A stretch of 64,000 nt of DNA, from contig NC_017042.1 in the NCBI RefSeq assembly GCF_000284075.1, forward strand, positions 62,001 through 126,000. Reading direction: 5' to 3'. This document shows, piece after piece, positions 30,660-40,479 of this stretch. The notes under the pieces were generated by a model. That model was not told the origin of the DNA. It saw only the letters and a program-made list of their open reading frames with translations, and made no database searches. Origin of the DNA: Rickettsia rhipicephali str. 3-7-female6-CWPP (lineage in GTDB: Bacteria > Pseudomonadota > Alphaproteobacteria > Rickettsiales > Rickettsiaceae). The number at the start of each line of letters is the position of its first letter. The first letter of the stretch is position 1. Position numbers and translations under genes: made by a program.

Positions 30660-32540
30660 TGATAGAAAATACTACAATATTTTAAAATAACTTTGGAAAC
30701 GGAGTATAATAATTTAAATATTTGGTATTTTGTTAGTTTTATTTTTACGGTATTATTGTTTGTTTTCGCTTGATTTTGAACTTTCATTTACAACAATTTT
30801 TTTCATTTTTTGTGTTTGTTTAATATTAACTTTTACTAGAAATTCTAATATATTTTTACAGTTTATTTACTGAGTGATTATTGCTTTTATTTTTGGCATA
30901 TTCATCTCTAAATATCGTGTGACAAATTTACACATAGCGAAATGCTTTATAAAGCTATCATCACTAAAATTAGCGGTAAAATAGAATCGATAAAACCGAC
31001 TATTATATAGGAGGATAAGTAGTATTAAGTCGTATAAAGATAGAAAAAATTAATCGTAACTTACAAAAAGTTAAAATTAGTATACCGAAAAAATATATAC
31101 AAGAAATTAGGGTAAATAACCGAATTACTTTGCTTGCTAAGCTCTATAAGCCGCAAAATAGTATACTTACCCGGGGATTATGATTTTGGTTTTTACGCTT
31201 ATCTATCGGATATTGGAGCAAACGGCTATGCGATGCCTGAGCCGCAAATTATAGAACGTAATGAAACAAATTTTGATAGTTTTATTTATAGAGTGCGTTC
31301 CTATATTTATAATAATTTAATAGAAAAGCTAGGAAAAGATAAAGGGAATTTTGCAGCTGCAATATTACTTGGCGAGACGAAACAGGCAAATAATGCAGGA
31401 TATGAGGCAAAGCGGTATTATTACACGTGCTTTGTGTTTCAGGATTGCATCTATCTTTAGTCGTGATGATTATTTTCCTTACTACAAGGTTTTTATTAAA
31501 TCTTTCAAATTATTTGGCATATAATTTCAATATAAAATTAATCTCTGCTTATTGTTCGCTAATAGGCAGCTTTAGTTATTTAGAACTAAGCGGTATGCAA
31601 ATAGCAGCGACTAGAGCTTTTATTACTGCTGCAATTTTTATTTACGGTATTATTATCAGACACTCTTGCTTTCCCCTTCGTTCACTTGCAATTGCGGCTT
31701 TTATAATATTATCGTTAAATCCCGAATATATTTTTCATCCAAGTTTCCAATTATCTTTTATCGCCGTATTATCGCTTGTTGCCGGTTATAAATTTTACTT
31801 AAAGAATTCATGGTTACTTGGAGAAAAGAAAGGCATTTTTGGAGCAGTAAAACTTTATATAGCCTCAAATATTTATTCAAACTTCTTAGCAAGCATCATA
31901 ACGGCACCTGTAGTAATTAATCAATTCTTTATATTTGCTACTTACTCAGTACCAGCTAACCTCATTGTCGTTCCGATAACGTCATTTTTTCTTATGCCAA
32001 TTGCTTTGTTATCTCTGCCTTTTACCATGATCGGGTTTGATAACGATATTCTAAAGCTTATGGGATTCTTTATTGATATAATAATAAAATCAGCCGCCTA
32101 TTTTAATAGTTCACCAGCTGCTGTATGGTATTTCGGTTATATTACCAATTTCAGCATATTACTCTTTTTATTCGGCTTTTTTGGATTTGTATATGGAAAA
32201 CCGCTTGGCGTTTGCTTGGTCTTGCAATCATGGCAATATCACTCCCCAAAGCCGGAATTAATATTTGATGCAAATGCATATGGCCATATGGCGGTAGGCG
32301 TTAAAGATAGAGAAAATAAACTAGTAATACATGCTGATAAAATACCTGCTTTCAATAGAACTTACTGGGCTAATTGGTTTGGACAAAAAGATAGTATGGT
32401 GTTACCTTTAGAGAATAATATTTTTTAACCAACTACAGACAAAAAATTGTCATTAATAAAGATAATCATTGTGAGAAAGCCGAAATTCATATTAATCTCA
32501 ATTATAAATCTAAATGCCACGGGAGCTTAATATCGAATAA
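30660..32540 (+). pseudogene. comEC: ComEC/Rec2-type DNA-uptake channel, decayed
   Basis: N-terminal membrane segments survive in broken frames from about 30690 (LNIWYFVSFIF, FTTIFFIFCVCLILTFTRNSN, VIIAFIFGIFISKYRVTN), with internal stops near 30775, 30871 and 30985. 31134-31460 carries PGDYDFGFYAYLSDIGANGYA and FAAAILLGETKQAN, the ComEC OB-fold/competence region. A frameshift at about 31410 joins it to 31427-32428: CVSGLHLSLV, FLSLNPEYIFHPSFQLSFIAV and further helices. The tail to 32540 is also shifted. ComEC forms the inner-membrane channel for DNA uptake. At least five lesions mean the protein is lost. The 30485-30660 gap to sca1 is AT-rich promoter DNA without genes. Confidence 0.85.
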
Positions 32541-33793
32541 TGCAAGTTACACACAAAATACTAAAAATCCCCTCAAAAGGATATAGAAAAATCTTGAGTC
32601 TCTTAAATGAAAAAGGACAAGCAAGACTTATAGGCGGCTGCGTACGTGATGCGTTACTAGATCTCTTGCATAACAAAGCTAATAAAGAGGAATTTGCCGA
32701 ATCGACGTACAAATTACCTTTAGAAGCAAGTTATCCAAGAGATCGACTTGAGAAAGGTAGCTACGATATAGATATAGCTACTAATTTGACACCTAGTGAA
32801 GTAACAAATATTTTATCTGGAGCTAAAATAAAAACTATTCCGACCGGTTTAAAATTCGGCACGATTACGGCTACTTTAAATAATGAAAAATTTGAGATCA
32901 CGACTCTTAGGAAAGATATTGAATGTAACGGCAGACATGCCAAAGTAATATTCACCAACGATTTTGCCGAAGATGCCGCAAGACGAGATTTTACTATTAA
33001 TGCTTTAAGCTATTGTCCCTTTAAGAACGAGATATATGATTATTTTGAAGGGTTTAAGGATTTGCAGCAGGAAAAGGTTGTATTTATAGGGGAAGCTCTA
33101 GATAGAATTAAAGAAGATTATTTGCGAATTCTACGCTTTTTTCGGTTTTCTAGCTATTATGCGAATCAGCTTGATGATGGCAACTTTAAAGCATGTAAAG
33201 CTTTAAAAGACGGCTTAAAAACTTTATCACGAGAGCGAATTAAAAGCGAAATGGATAAAATTATTGTTTCAAAAAGAGCAGCACAAATTTTAAAAGCTAT
33301 GTTTGAAATAGGAATATTAGAACTAATATTCTCTATCCAAAATTATGAAATAAAATTTTTTGAGCAGGCAAATGATTTTAAATTAGAATTAGTGACTCGA
33401 TATGCACTCTTATTATATTGTCAAAAAGATTTTAATTTAAAGGTCTTTCTAGATTGGAAATTCTTAAAACATGAAGCAATGCAAATATTATCAATAACGA
33501 ACTTTCTGAATGACGCTAAATTTAACATGAAAAAAATTTGGTTTGAAAAAAAGAATTATAAGGAATATTTATTAGCAGCTAGCATAATCGGTAAATTAAA
33601 TCATTCACAAGTAAAAGAATTTATCCTTAAATATGATGCGTTATTACGTCCTAAATTCCAAGTAAACGGTAATGATTTGTTAAATATGAATATAGAAAAA
33701 AAAGAGATAGGAACAAAACTAGAATATCTAAAAAATTTTTGGATAGAGCAGGATTTTAAACCTAGTAAATTAGAGTTATTGGAGAAATTATGA
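32540..33793 (+). CDS. cca: CCA-adding enzyme / poly(A) polymerase family nucleotidyltransferase with in-frame insertion
   Basis: A 417-residue class II nucleotidyltransferase that completes tRNA 3' ends. Motifs: LIGGCVRDALLD (30-41), catalytic YDIDIAT with Asp76 and Asp78, the ribose-selecting RRDFTINALSY, and EDYLRILRFFRF. Between RD and DxD lie about 38 residues instead of the usual 8-12. The extra NKANKEEFAESTYKLPLEAS segment resembles a Rickettsia palindromic element peptide inserted in frame (nucleotides about 32668-32758). The insertion sits in a loop, so activity may survive. The last bases overlap an ATG of the znuA frame. Confidence 0.92.
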   Translation: MQVTHKILKIPSKGYRKILSLLNEKGQARLIGGCVRDALLDLLHNKANKEEFAESTYKLPLEASYPRDRLEKGSYDIDIATNLTPSEVTNILSGAKIKTIPTGLKFGTITATLNNEKFEITTLRKDIECNGRHAKVIFTNDFAEDAARRDFTINALSYCPFKNEIYDYFEGFKDLQQEKVVFIGEALDRIKEDYLRILRFFRFSSYYANQLDDGNFKACKALKDGLKTLSRERIKSEMDKIIVSKRAAQILKAMFEIGILELIFSIQNYEIKFFEQANDFKLELVTRYALLLYCQKDFNLKVFLDWKFLKHEAMQILSITNFLNDAKFNMKKIWFEKKNYKEYLLAASIIGKLNHSQVKEFILKYDALLRPKFQVNGNDLLNMNIEKKEIGTKLEYLKNFWIEQDFKPSKLELLEKL

Positions 33794-33811
33794 GAGCTAG
33801 TACATCAAACT

Positions 33812-33902
33812 GTCATTGCGAGGAAAAATTGAAAATTTTGACGAAGCAATCTCGTGCCAAAATCCTAAGATTGCCACGCTCCTTTCAGTCGCTAGCAATG
33901 AC
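33812..33902. repeat. Dispersed GTCATTGCGAGG repeat, open in the znuA frame
   Basis: GTCATTGCGAGG to GCAATGACG. It lies between the cca stop and the likely znuA start and is open in the znuA frame, encoding CHCEEKLKILTKQS and FQSLAMT. It would add about 49 residues to ZnuA if the upstream ATG at 33790 were used. Confidence 0.8.
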
Positions 33903-33936
33903 GATTTGGTATCAACGCAAGCAAGTCTTCGCAGGG

Positions 33937-34746
33937 ATGATGATATACCTAGCATTACTATTCCTTACATTCCTCAGCCTTACTAGCTATGCTAAGCCTA
34001 AGATAGTTGTAAGTATTACGCCAATCGGTAGTATTGTTTCGATGATTGTTAAGGATAAAGCGGATATCGAGAGCTTAGCTATTAGTAGTGACTGCCCACA
34101 TCATTATAATTTAAAACCTAGTGATTTAGTAAAAGTCAAAAATTCCGATATAGCAATTTATATTAATGAACAATTTGACGGTTTTGCCGAGAAATTAATT
34201 GATAATTATAGCAAAAACATTATAAAAATCAGTGATATTAAATCTTTAACCACTATAAAAGATAATTGGCATATTTGGCTTGATCTTAATAATGCTGTGA
34301 TTTTACTACAGGAATTTGCACGAATATTTAGTAAAAATTTTCCTGAGCTACAAGAAGATATTAATAATAACCTTTCAACAGCACTTAAAGAATTAAATAA
34401 GCTACAAGAGATTAAAAATAATGAGCTTGCAACGATAAAAGACGTAATTTTATTAAGTGACAGTAGCGAGTATTTTTTTCTTAATACTAATATTAAAACT
34501 GCAAAATTATATAGCGAAAGTCAAAAAAGCCTCCGATATATAAGCAAGCTAGAAGATTTAATTAAAGAGTCTAATAACAAATGTCTTGTTTTCAGTAATG
34601 AACAAAATTCACGATTATACGACAAATTAAACGCTAAAATAATAATATTAAATAGCGAAAACTGGAATGTGCAGAATATAGATTCCAACACTTTTCAGAA
34701 TCAATATTTACAAATGATTTATCAAGTTAAAAAATGCATACACTAA
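33937..34746 (+). CDS. znuA: Zinc ABC transporter substrate-binding protein ZnuA
   Basis: A 269-residue cluster-9 metal-binding lipocalin-like protein. The signal peptide MMIYLALLFLTFLSLTSYA is followed by KPKIVVSITPIGSIVSMIV, typical of ZnuA. The metal-ligand region DCPHHYNLKPSDLVKVKNSD matches the family DPHxYxPxPSD. The His-rich loop is absent, as in many reduced genomes. Start taken at 33937 (or 33940), because the frame upstream to 33790 is repeat DNA and would bury the signal peptide. It binds zinc in the periplasm and delivers it to ZnuBC, encoded elsewhere. Its end overlaps tsaE by 13 bases. Confidence 0.83.
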   Translation: MMIYLALLFLTFLSLTSYAKPKIVVSITPIGSIVSMIVKDKADIESLAISSDCPHHYNLKPSDLVKVKNSDIAIYINEQFDGFAEKLIDNYSKNIIKISDIKSLTTIKDNWHIWLDLNNAVILLQEFARIFSKNFPELQEDINNNLSTALKELNKLQEIKNNELATIKDVILLSDSSEYFFLNTNIKTAKLYSESQKSLRYISKLEDLIKESNNKCLVFSNEQNSRLYDKLNAKIIILNSENWNVQNIDSNTFQNQYLQMIYQVKKCIH

Positions 34747-35264
34747 ATAGCGAAGAAGAGACAAAGAAGCTTGCAAAGCTTTTAGCACAAAGCTTAAAAC
34801 CAAATGATATAGTTTTACTTAACGGTGACCTTGGAGCAGGTAAAACATTTTTTTGTCGTGAAATTATTAAATATTTTTGCGGTGAAAATACAAGCATTAT
34901 AAGCCCGACTTTTAATTTACTGCAAACGTATAAAGCATCTAACTTCACTATATATCACTATGACCTGTATCGTCTTAAATCACCTGAAGAAATTTATGAA
35001 CTTGGATTTGAAGAGGCATTATTAAACGGCAATTTAATTTTAATAGAATGGTCTGAAATTATTAAGCATTTACTTACTCCACCTTTAATCGAAGTAAATC
35101 TAGAAGTATTAGATAATAATAAACGTTTATGTAGTATAATAACAAATCATAAAGAAAATTCACAAGAATCTTCCCTTATTGATTTTTTACAAGATTCTCC
35201 GCTATTCGATACAAAACTTGATATTCAAAGAGATAAAAGCCCTACTAGAAAAGTTAAGTTATAA
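34734..35264 (+). CDS. tsaE: tRNA threonylcarbamoyladenosine biosynthesis ATPase TsaE
   Basis: A 176-residue P-loop protein: Walker A LNGDLGAGKTFFCREI, then SPTFNLLQTYK, YHYDLYRL, and the LILIEWSE block containing the catalytic Glu-Trp-Ser. TsaE works with TsaB and TsaD to make t6A37 in tRNA. About 30 residues at the C-terminus (SPLFDTKLDIQRDKSPTRK) exceed normal length and look like an antitoxin-type tail. It is translationally coupled to znuA by overlap. Confidence 0.93.
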   Translation: MHTLNSEEETKKLAKLLAQSLKPNDIVLLNGDLGAGKTFFCREIIKYFCGENTSIISPTFNLLQTYKASNFTIYHYDLYRLKSPEEIYELGFEEALLNGNLILIEWSEIIKHLLTPPLIEVNLEVLDNNKRLCSIITNHKENSQESSLIDFLQDSPLFDTKLDIQRDKSPTRKVKL

Positions 35265-35339
35265 TTATGAACTATTTAATTTTTCTTTTAAATAATTTAT
35301 AAACTTCTCCATCATTTCTTTTTCCTACAAGAAAGATAT

Positions 35340-35581
35340 TTAATATCTTATTTAAAAAAAATCCTTACTCTCTTCCTCTGATAAAAAACCGCTTTTACTC
35401 GCATTTTTTGCTTGCATTGCCTACCAATACATATCTTCAAGCTAATTAAATTTCTCATATTCTTCATGTGATATAAGAACAACTATGGGCTTACCGTATT
35501 TATAATTACCGGTGATTTTACTGCTTGATTCATCAACTCCCCAAAATGATTTTGAGCTTCTTTACTACTAATACTTTTCAT
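35340..35581 (-). pseudogene. Phd/YefM-type antitoxin remnant
   Basis: From ATG 35581: MKSISSKEAQNHFGELMNQAVKSPVII is a clear Phd/YefM N-terminus. A 1-bp change then breaks the frame, and the remainder (KPIVVLISHEEYEKFN, SGFLSEEESKDF) is read out of frame with stops. No toxin gene is recognisable beside it. The flanks 35265-35340 and 35582-35675 carry no other gene. Confidence 0.75.
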
Positions 35582-35674
35582 ATTGTTACTTTATTTAGTT
35601 TGTATAATTATTATATTAGCTATGATAAGCTATTATCAATATGATAATTACTAATCATTAATATCTAACTAATC

Positions 35675-36600
35675 AATTGTCATGTAATAAAAACGCCTTT
35701 TCAATAGGAAGTAATTTTAATTCCAGTAACATCAGCATAATTAAATCTATTCCGGCTTTTTCGTTACTATTACCGTGTACCAATATAAAAGAACCATTTT
35801 GAACTTTTTCGCCTTTTAGCAAGCCATGCATTACTCCCAAGCGGAATAAATCCCAAATCTTTTAGTTTTTCTATTAATGTTTGATCGGAAACTAATCCAG
35901 GAAAACGAAAGAAAGGTGACGGAGCAATATTATAACTTACTAATATTTTCCCTGCTTCTAATACTTCATTTTCAAAATCATCTTTATTGGAAAGAAGGAA
36001 ATTATCTTCAAGAGGTTTATCTTTAAAATAAGGATGACTAAATGAATGATTAACCCATGTTATTTGTAAATAACCGTTTTCTTGTTGTTTTAATAACCAT
36101 AAGAATTCTTCTGTATGCTTTTATTAATCCATAATCCTGAAACACATATAGCAATCGGAATAGGTTTATTTAGTTTGATCGATAATTCTACGAACTTTTT
36201 AAAAAAATCTTCTTCAAAGCTTTTGGAAGAAGGACACATGTCAATTGTCAAGAACTGTCCTTTTACTTTATACATGCTACTCGTAGCACCGTAATTTTGT
36301 TGTATATAAGGTGCAGAGCTATATTTATTTAAAACTTAATATACGGAGTTTTACTTAATTTTTTTAGAAGATTTTCTTTTTCTATTTTATTCGTAGGTAA
36401 AATTACCAGCTCTTGTAGGGCTATTTCAGTTTTAAAAGAATTCGGATCTACTAAAACGAAATATGATTTTTCATTATTTAAATAAGAACGAATAGCAATT
36501 CTTATTTTTTTATTTTCAGCAATTACATGCAAAAATACCGGTTTATAATCAGTTATAATTACTGCTTTTTCACTTGCATAGCTTAACTAAAAAACAATAT
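35675..36600 (-). pseudogene. Polysaccharide deacetylase-like gene, decayed
   Basis: Minus-strand fragments: a signal-like start near 36590, MHVIAENKKIRIAIRSYLNNE (36532-36329), [22 protein letters not shown] and [15 protein letters not shown] (36275-36120), [16 protein letters not shown] (about 36065-36020), [21 protein letters not shown] (about 35945-35890) and [19 protein letters not shown] (35790-35730). The Asp in TIDMC and the HSFSHP pair correspond to the metal triad of NodB-type deacetylases. At least three frameshifts separate the pieces. Confidence 0.6.
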
Positions 36601-36619
36601 TACAAAAATAAAACTTAAA

Positions 36620-37616
36620 ATTCTTTTAATTTATTTGTCTCCATAACGCTCGTATAAAATTCCGCAATTTTCTCTTTTACAGCTAGAGGATCGTTCATTA
36701 AATTAACAGCACCTCTAAACTCTGCTGAATTCGGTAAACCGCTACTATCATATACCAGCCAATATGCTTACGTGCAACAGGTACGCGCCCACAGATTCAC
36801 CATAATAATCAAGTATTACCTCATAATGCTCGGTTACGATATCTAGCTGCTCTGCTATAGAGGGAGCAGATTTTTCTTCACCTGTTTTAAGATAATGATC
36901 AATTTGTGAAATAAGCCAAGGTTTGCCATATGCTCCTCTACCGACCATAATACCGTCTGCACCGGATTTTTGTAGGGCTTCTTTTGCCTTAGCAAAATTA
37001 GTAATATCATCGTTAGCAATAACCAGAATCTTTACCGATTCTTTAACTGATCGTATAAAATCCCAATCGGTATTACCGGAATAAAACTAGCATCTAGTTC
37101 TACCGTGAACGGTAACCATCTGAACACCTGAGCTTTCAGCAATTTTGGCTAAAGTCGGAGCGTTTTTCATATTATCATCCCAACCCATACGCATTTTAAC
37201 GGTTACCGGCAACTTAACCGCTTCAACGGTAGCTTCAAAAATTTTACAGCTGCTCATCCCTCATTAGAGCCGAACCTGAATAACCACCTACTACTTTTTT
37301 CACCGGACAGCCAAAATTAAGATCGATAATTTTTGCCCCCATACCCTCTCATTTTAGCAGCTTCTGCTATCGCATTCGGCTCACAGCCTGCTAGCTGTTA
37401 GCTGTACGCAAGCACTTGTTGCATCATCACGCATAATGGCACTTTTTTTAGTGACTGCATAGATTCCACAATCATTGCTCTACTTGCTACCATTTCAGAA
37501 ACTACAAGCCCTGCACCAAATCTTTTCACCAATCTTCTAAATTCTAAATCCGTAATACCCGACATTGGAGCTAGTATAATATTTGAAGAAAGCTCAATAT
37601 TGCCGATTTTGATCAT
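36620..37616 (-). pseudogene. dus: tRNA-dihydrouridine synthase (Dus) remnant
   Basis: The N-terminus MIKIGNIELSSNIILAPMSGITDLEFRRL is the FMN-binding Dus start, followed by FGAGLVVSEMVAS. Broken frames then give NAIAEAAKM, CPVKKVVGGYSGSALM, the MGWDDNMKN and ANDDITNFAKAKEA blocks, and MVGRGAYGKPWLISQ (36948). The final piece near 36640 reads ...KIAEFYTSVMETNK. Dus reduces uridine in tRNA D-loops; several frameshifts here mean loss of this copy. Another Dus gene elsewhere could cover the function. Confidence 0.8.
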
Positions 37617-37762
37617 AAAAACCGTTATAAAAATAAACACTCATAATATCATAATTAAGTATTTTTGTCTAATATTACTAATTAAGAATAGACAAAAGCC
37701 GATTAATCTATTATAAGCTTAAGTTATATTTCTTTTTCTTACACCCTAATAAATGAAAGAAT

Positions 37763-37858
37763 AGTATAGACGAAGATCAACTTGGAAAAGAGCAAGGAGT
37801 CTGCAAGCCGAGGACTTACAAAGACGACGAAGCCAATTTTTCAAGTTCATCGAGTATA
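37763..37858. repeat. Palindromic element, short variant, abutting tRNA-Phe
   Basis: Same element as 17085-17211 (TCAACTTGGAAAAGAGCAAGG ... CCAATTTTTCAAGTT) but lacking about 35 internal bases. It ends three bases before the mature 5' end of tRNA-Phe, so it must lie in the tRNA leader or promoter. Confidence 0.8.
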
Positions 37859-37861
37859 TAC

Positions 37862-37937
37862 GGCCATGTAGCTCAGTCGGTAGAGCAAAGGACTGAAAAT
37901 CCTTGTGTCGTTGGTTCAATTCCAACCGTGGCCACCA
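37862..37937 (+). tRNA. tRNA-Phe (anticodon GAA)
   Basis: GGCCATGTAGCTCAGTCGG starts the acceptor and D arm. The anticodon stem-loop AGGACTGAAAATCCT presents GAA. The T loop GGTTCAATTCC and acceptor CGTGGCC-A-CCA complete a 76-nt cloverleaf with encoded CCA. Confidence 0.97.
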
Positions 37938-38069
37938 CCATTCCTTAACTTTAAATCCCGTTATTTTATATCTTCAATTAAATTTCTATTGCATCTGTAA
38001 ACTTATTTGATGAAATATTATATAATCAACTAATATCTTTACTAGAAAAATTAACGCGTGTAATAATAC

Positions 38070-38840
38070 ACGCAAAAGATGAAGATAAAAAATACTAATT
38101 TATTTAATCAATCCGATGAGGATGGTAATACAGCCTTAATTTTAGCTGCTGATGCAGGTTTAGAAGAAGCTTGTTTAAAACTTATTCCCAAGATATCTGA
38201 CGAGGGGCTATTAATACGATCGAGAATATACGTGGTCAACCTGCATTAACAAAGGCTATATGGCGTGATTTAGATAATGTTTGTATAGAGCTTATTCCAA
38301 GAATGTTTGAGGAAAATATTAACGCTATTGATAAATTCAGAAGGATATTGTTAATGCTTGCAGCCAAAAAAGGCATGATAGCAGTTTCTCTAGAATTTAT
38401 TAAGCTGCTGCCACCTTGAGATGATTATTCGTGCTGATAATAATGGGAATATGGCTGCAAGCTACGCAGATACGGACAAAGCATTTGCCAAGGTAAAAGG
38501 GAATTATTGCAAGAAAAACAACAAAACTTATTAAAAAATTTAGCTTCATTTCTAAATAAAACTTTTTTAAATAACAATGGTTTAGATAATTTTTTTATAA
38601 AATTGCATATGCTACAAAATTCTATAAAAAAGTGAAAGTAAATAAGGAACTATTAGCATCTTATTTACAAGAACAAAATAATAATCCTGAATCTATTATA
38701 ATAACGATGAATAATTTTATGAAATTATTCCCATTTGCCATTGCAGGAGTATGTAAAAAATTCAATCGGATTCTAAAACCCCTTTTTTACATTTATCATG
38801 CTTACAAAATGAAGCAATATGTTGTATTATCTCCCACTTA
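38070..38840 (+). pseudogene. Ankyrin-repeat protein remnant
   Basis: Open pieces in different frames: DEDGNTALILAADAGLEEACLKLIP (38113-38190) is a textbook ankyrin repeat, followed by ENIRGQPALTKAIWRDLDNVCIELIP, DKFRRILLMLAAKKGMIAVSLEFI, and a helical tail (LLQEKQQNLLKNLASFLNKTF, then ELLASYLQEQNNNPESI at 38632-38840). Stops and frameshifts occur near 38250, 38420, 38500 and 38632. Ankyrin proteins are often rickettsial effectors, but this copy is dead. Confidence 0.7.
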
Positions 38841-38950
38841 GAAAACGAAAATGGGGGATAGATGTTGAGTTGTCTGGAAAAAGTAGCACTACATAGAATT
38901 AATAAAAAGGGACAATTTTGTCTTCATCTTTAATTTTTATGATGCTTATA

Positions 38951-39233
38951 AATTTTGTTATACAAAAAAGTATTACTTAATATACTGTCGCTTGGTGAAG
39001 CAAATCGTCTATACTCTTCTGATTTCAAAAATTGCTCTTTCATTTTATCAAGGATTCGCATCCTCACCTCTCAAAATAAAATTCAATTCTTGAAAGCATT
39101 TGAGTATACTTGCCTCCACCAAAATTCTGCTTATTTAATTACTCCCAGTTAATCAGTTTTTTAAAGTAATTAATTTTATATAACAAAAAGTAAATTTTGT
39201 TGCATAATAAAACTATCACTTATATACTGTCGC
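38951..39233 (+). repeat. Duplicated about 42-bp segment with promoter-like sequence
   Basis: 38951-38992 and 39191-39232 share AATTTTGTT, then a diverged AT stretch, then ACTTA(A)TATACTGTCGCT. The second copy lies just upstream of lpxD. The 200 bases between hold no gene I trust. Confidence 0.5.
39197..39225 (+). promoter_or_regulatory. Putative sigma-70 promoter for lpxD-fabZ-lpxA
   Basis: TTGTTG (39197-39202) and TTATAT (39220-39225) are separated by 17 bases, 34 bases before the lpxD ATG. The spacing is ideal and the hexamers are fair. AT-rich DNA makes chance matches common. Confidence 0.4.
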
Positions 39234-39258
39234 TAATGATTAATTTGCTTAAAGTTAT

Positions 39259-40296
39259 ATGGTAAGTAGTAATTTTTATAAAAATCTAGGGCCACGAAAA
39301 CTAACGGCAATTATAGATTTTTTACACGATATTATAGAGCCTCCTAAGATTCATGAAGATATAGCTATTCATGATATTAAAATTCTGCAGGAAGCATCAC
39401 CAAATGATATTAGCTTTTTAAGCAATCCTAAATACTCCGAATTTTTAAAAACTACTAAAGCTGCTGCTTGTATAGTGCCGAAAAATTTTACGGGAAAAGC
39501 AAATCCAAAGACTGTTTTATTACACGCCCAGAACTCATATTTTGCTTACGGCAAATTAATAGATTTTTTTTATGCTCCTATTAAATCATACCCTGCTAAA
39601 ATAATGAAATCCTCTATTGTTGCAGATTCAGCGACTATCGGAAAAAATTGTTATATAGGTCACAATGTAGTTATTGAAGATGATGTTATTATAGGTGATA
39701 ATAGTATTATAGAAGCCGGAAGTTTTATAGGTAGAGGCGTAAATATCGGCAGAAACGCTAGAATAGAACAACATGTTTCAATAAATTACGCAATTATAGG
39801 CGACGACGTCGTAATACTTGCAGGTGCAAAAATTGGACAGGACGGGTTTGGATTTTCTACCGAAAAAGGCATACATCACAAAATATTTCATATAGGAATA
39901 GTTAAAATCGGCAATAATGTTGAAATCGGTGCAAACACTACTATTGATAGAGGATCACTTCAAGATACAATTATAAAAGATTTATGCCGCATAGATAATT
40001 TAGTACAAATAGGGCATGGCGTCAAAATAGGTAAAGGCTCTATTATCGTAGCACAGACAGGTATAGCAGGAAGTAGCACGATCGGTAAATATTGTGCTCT
40101 TGGAGGGCAAGTAGGAATCGCCGGACATCTAAATATAGGCGACGGGGCACAGGTAGCGGCACAAGGCGGTGTAGCACAAAATATAGAAGCAGGTAAAATT
40201 GTCGGCGGCAGCCCTGCAGTTCCTATCATGGATTGGCATAGACAATCTATTATTATGAAACAATTACTAACCTCTAATAGCAAATTAAAAAAGTAG
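39259..40296 (+). CDS. lpxD: UDP-3-O-acylglucosamine N-acyltransferase LpxD
   Basis: A 345-residue protein. The N-terminal uridine-binding domain ([25 protein letters not shown]) precedes a left-handed beta-helix of hexapeptide repeats ([23 protein letters not shown]) from about residue 110. The catalytic His block is near [17 protein letters not shown], and the C-terminal helix ends [14 protein letters not shown]. LpxD adds the second acyl chain in lipid A synthesis. First gene of the lpxD-fabZ-lpxA group, with a repeat inserted before fabZ. Confidence 0.96.
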   Translation: MVSSNFYKNLGPRKLTAIIDFLHDIIEPPKIHEDIAIHDIKILQEASPNDISFLSNPKYSEFLKTTKAAACIVPKNFTGKANPKTVLLHAQNSYFAYGKLIDFFYAPIKSYPAKIMKSSIVADSATIGKNCYIGHNVVIEDDVIIGDNSIIEAGSFIGRGVNIGRNARIEQHVSINYAIIGDDVVILAGAKIGQDGFGFSTEKGIHHKIFHIGIVKIGNNVEIGANTTIDRGSLQDTIIKDLCRIDNLVQIGHGVKIGKGSIIVAQTGIAGSSTIGKYCALGGQVGIAGHLNIGDGAQVAAQGGVAQNIEAGKIVGGSPAVPIMDWHRQSIIMKQLLTSNSKLKK

Positions 40297-40339
40297 CTTG
40301 CTATTGAAAAGAGCTTTGTTGTTGCATGAATACTTGAGT

Positions 40340-40446
40340 CGTCATTGTGAGCAAGCCATAGGCATAGGCTACGTGGCAATCTCATAAAATAATAACAAAC
40401 TCCTGAGATTGCTTCGTCAATTGCTATGCAAATTCCTCACAATGAC
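40340..40446. repeat. Dispersed CGTCATTGTGAG repeat
   Basis: CGTCATTGTGAGCAAGCC to CCTCACAATGAC. It occupies most of the 183-bp gap between lpxD and fabZ, so the two genes may still be cotranscribed through a hairpin. Confidence 0.8.
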
Positions 40447-40479
40447 AGAAAATTTACATTAAAGAAGAGACCTAAATAA

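Noticed and set aside
38955-39152. 65-codon plus-strand frame before lpxD
   Set aside because: No recognisable motif, no ribosome site, and it starts in the duplicated promoter-like segment.
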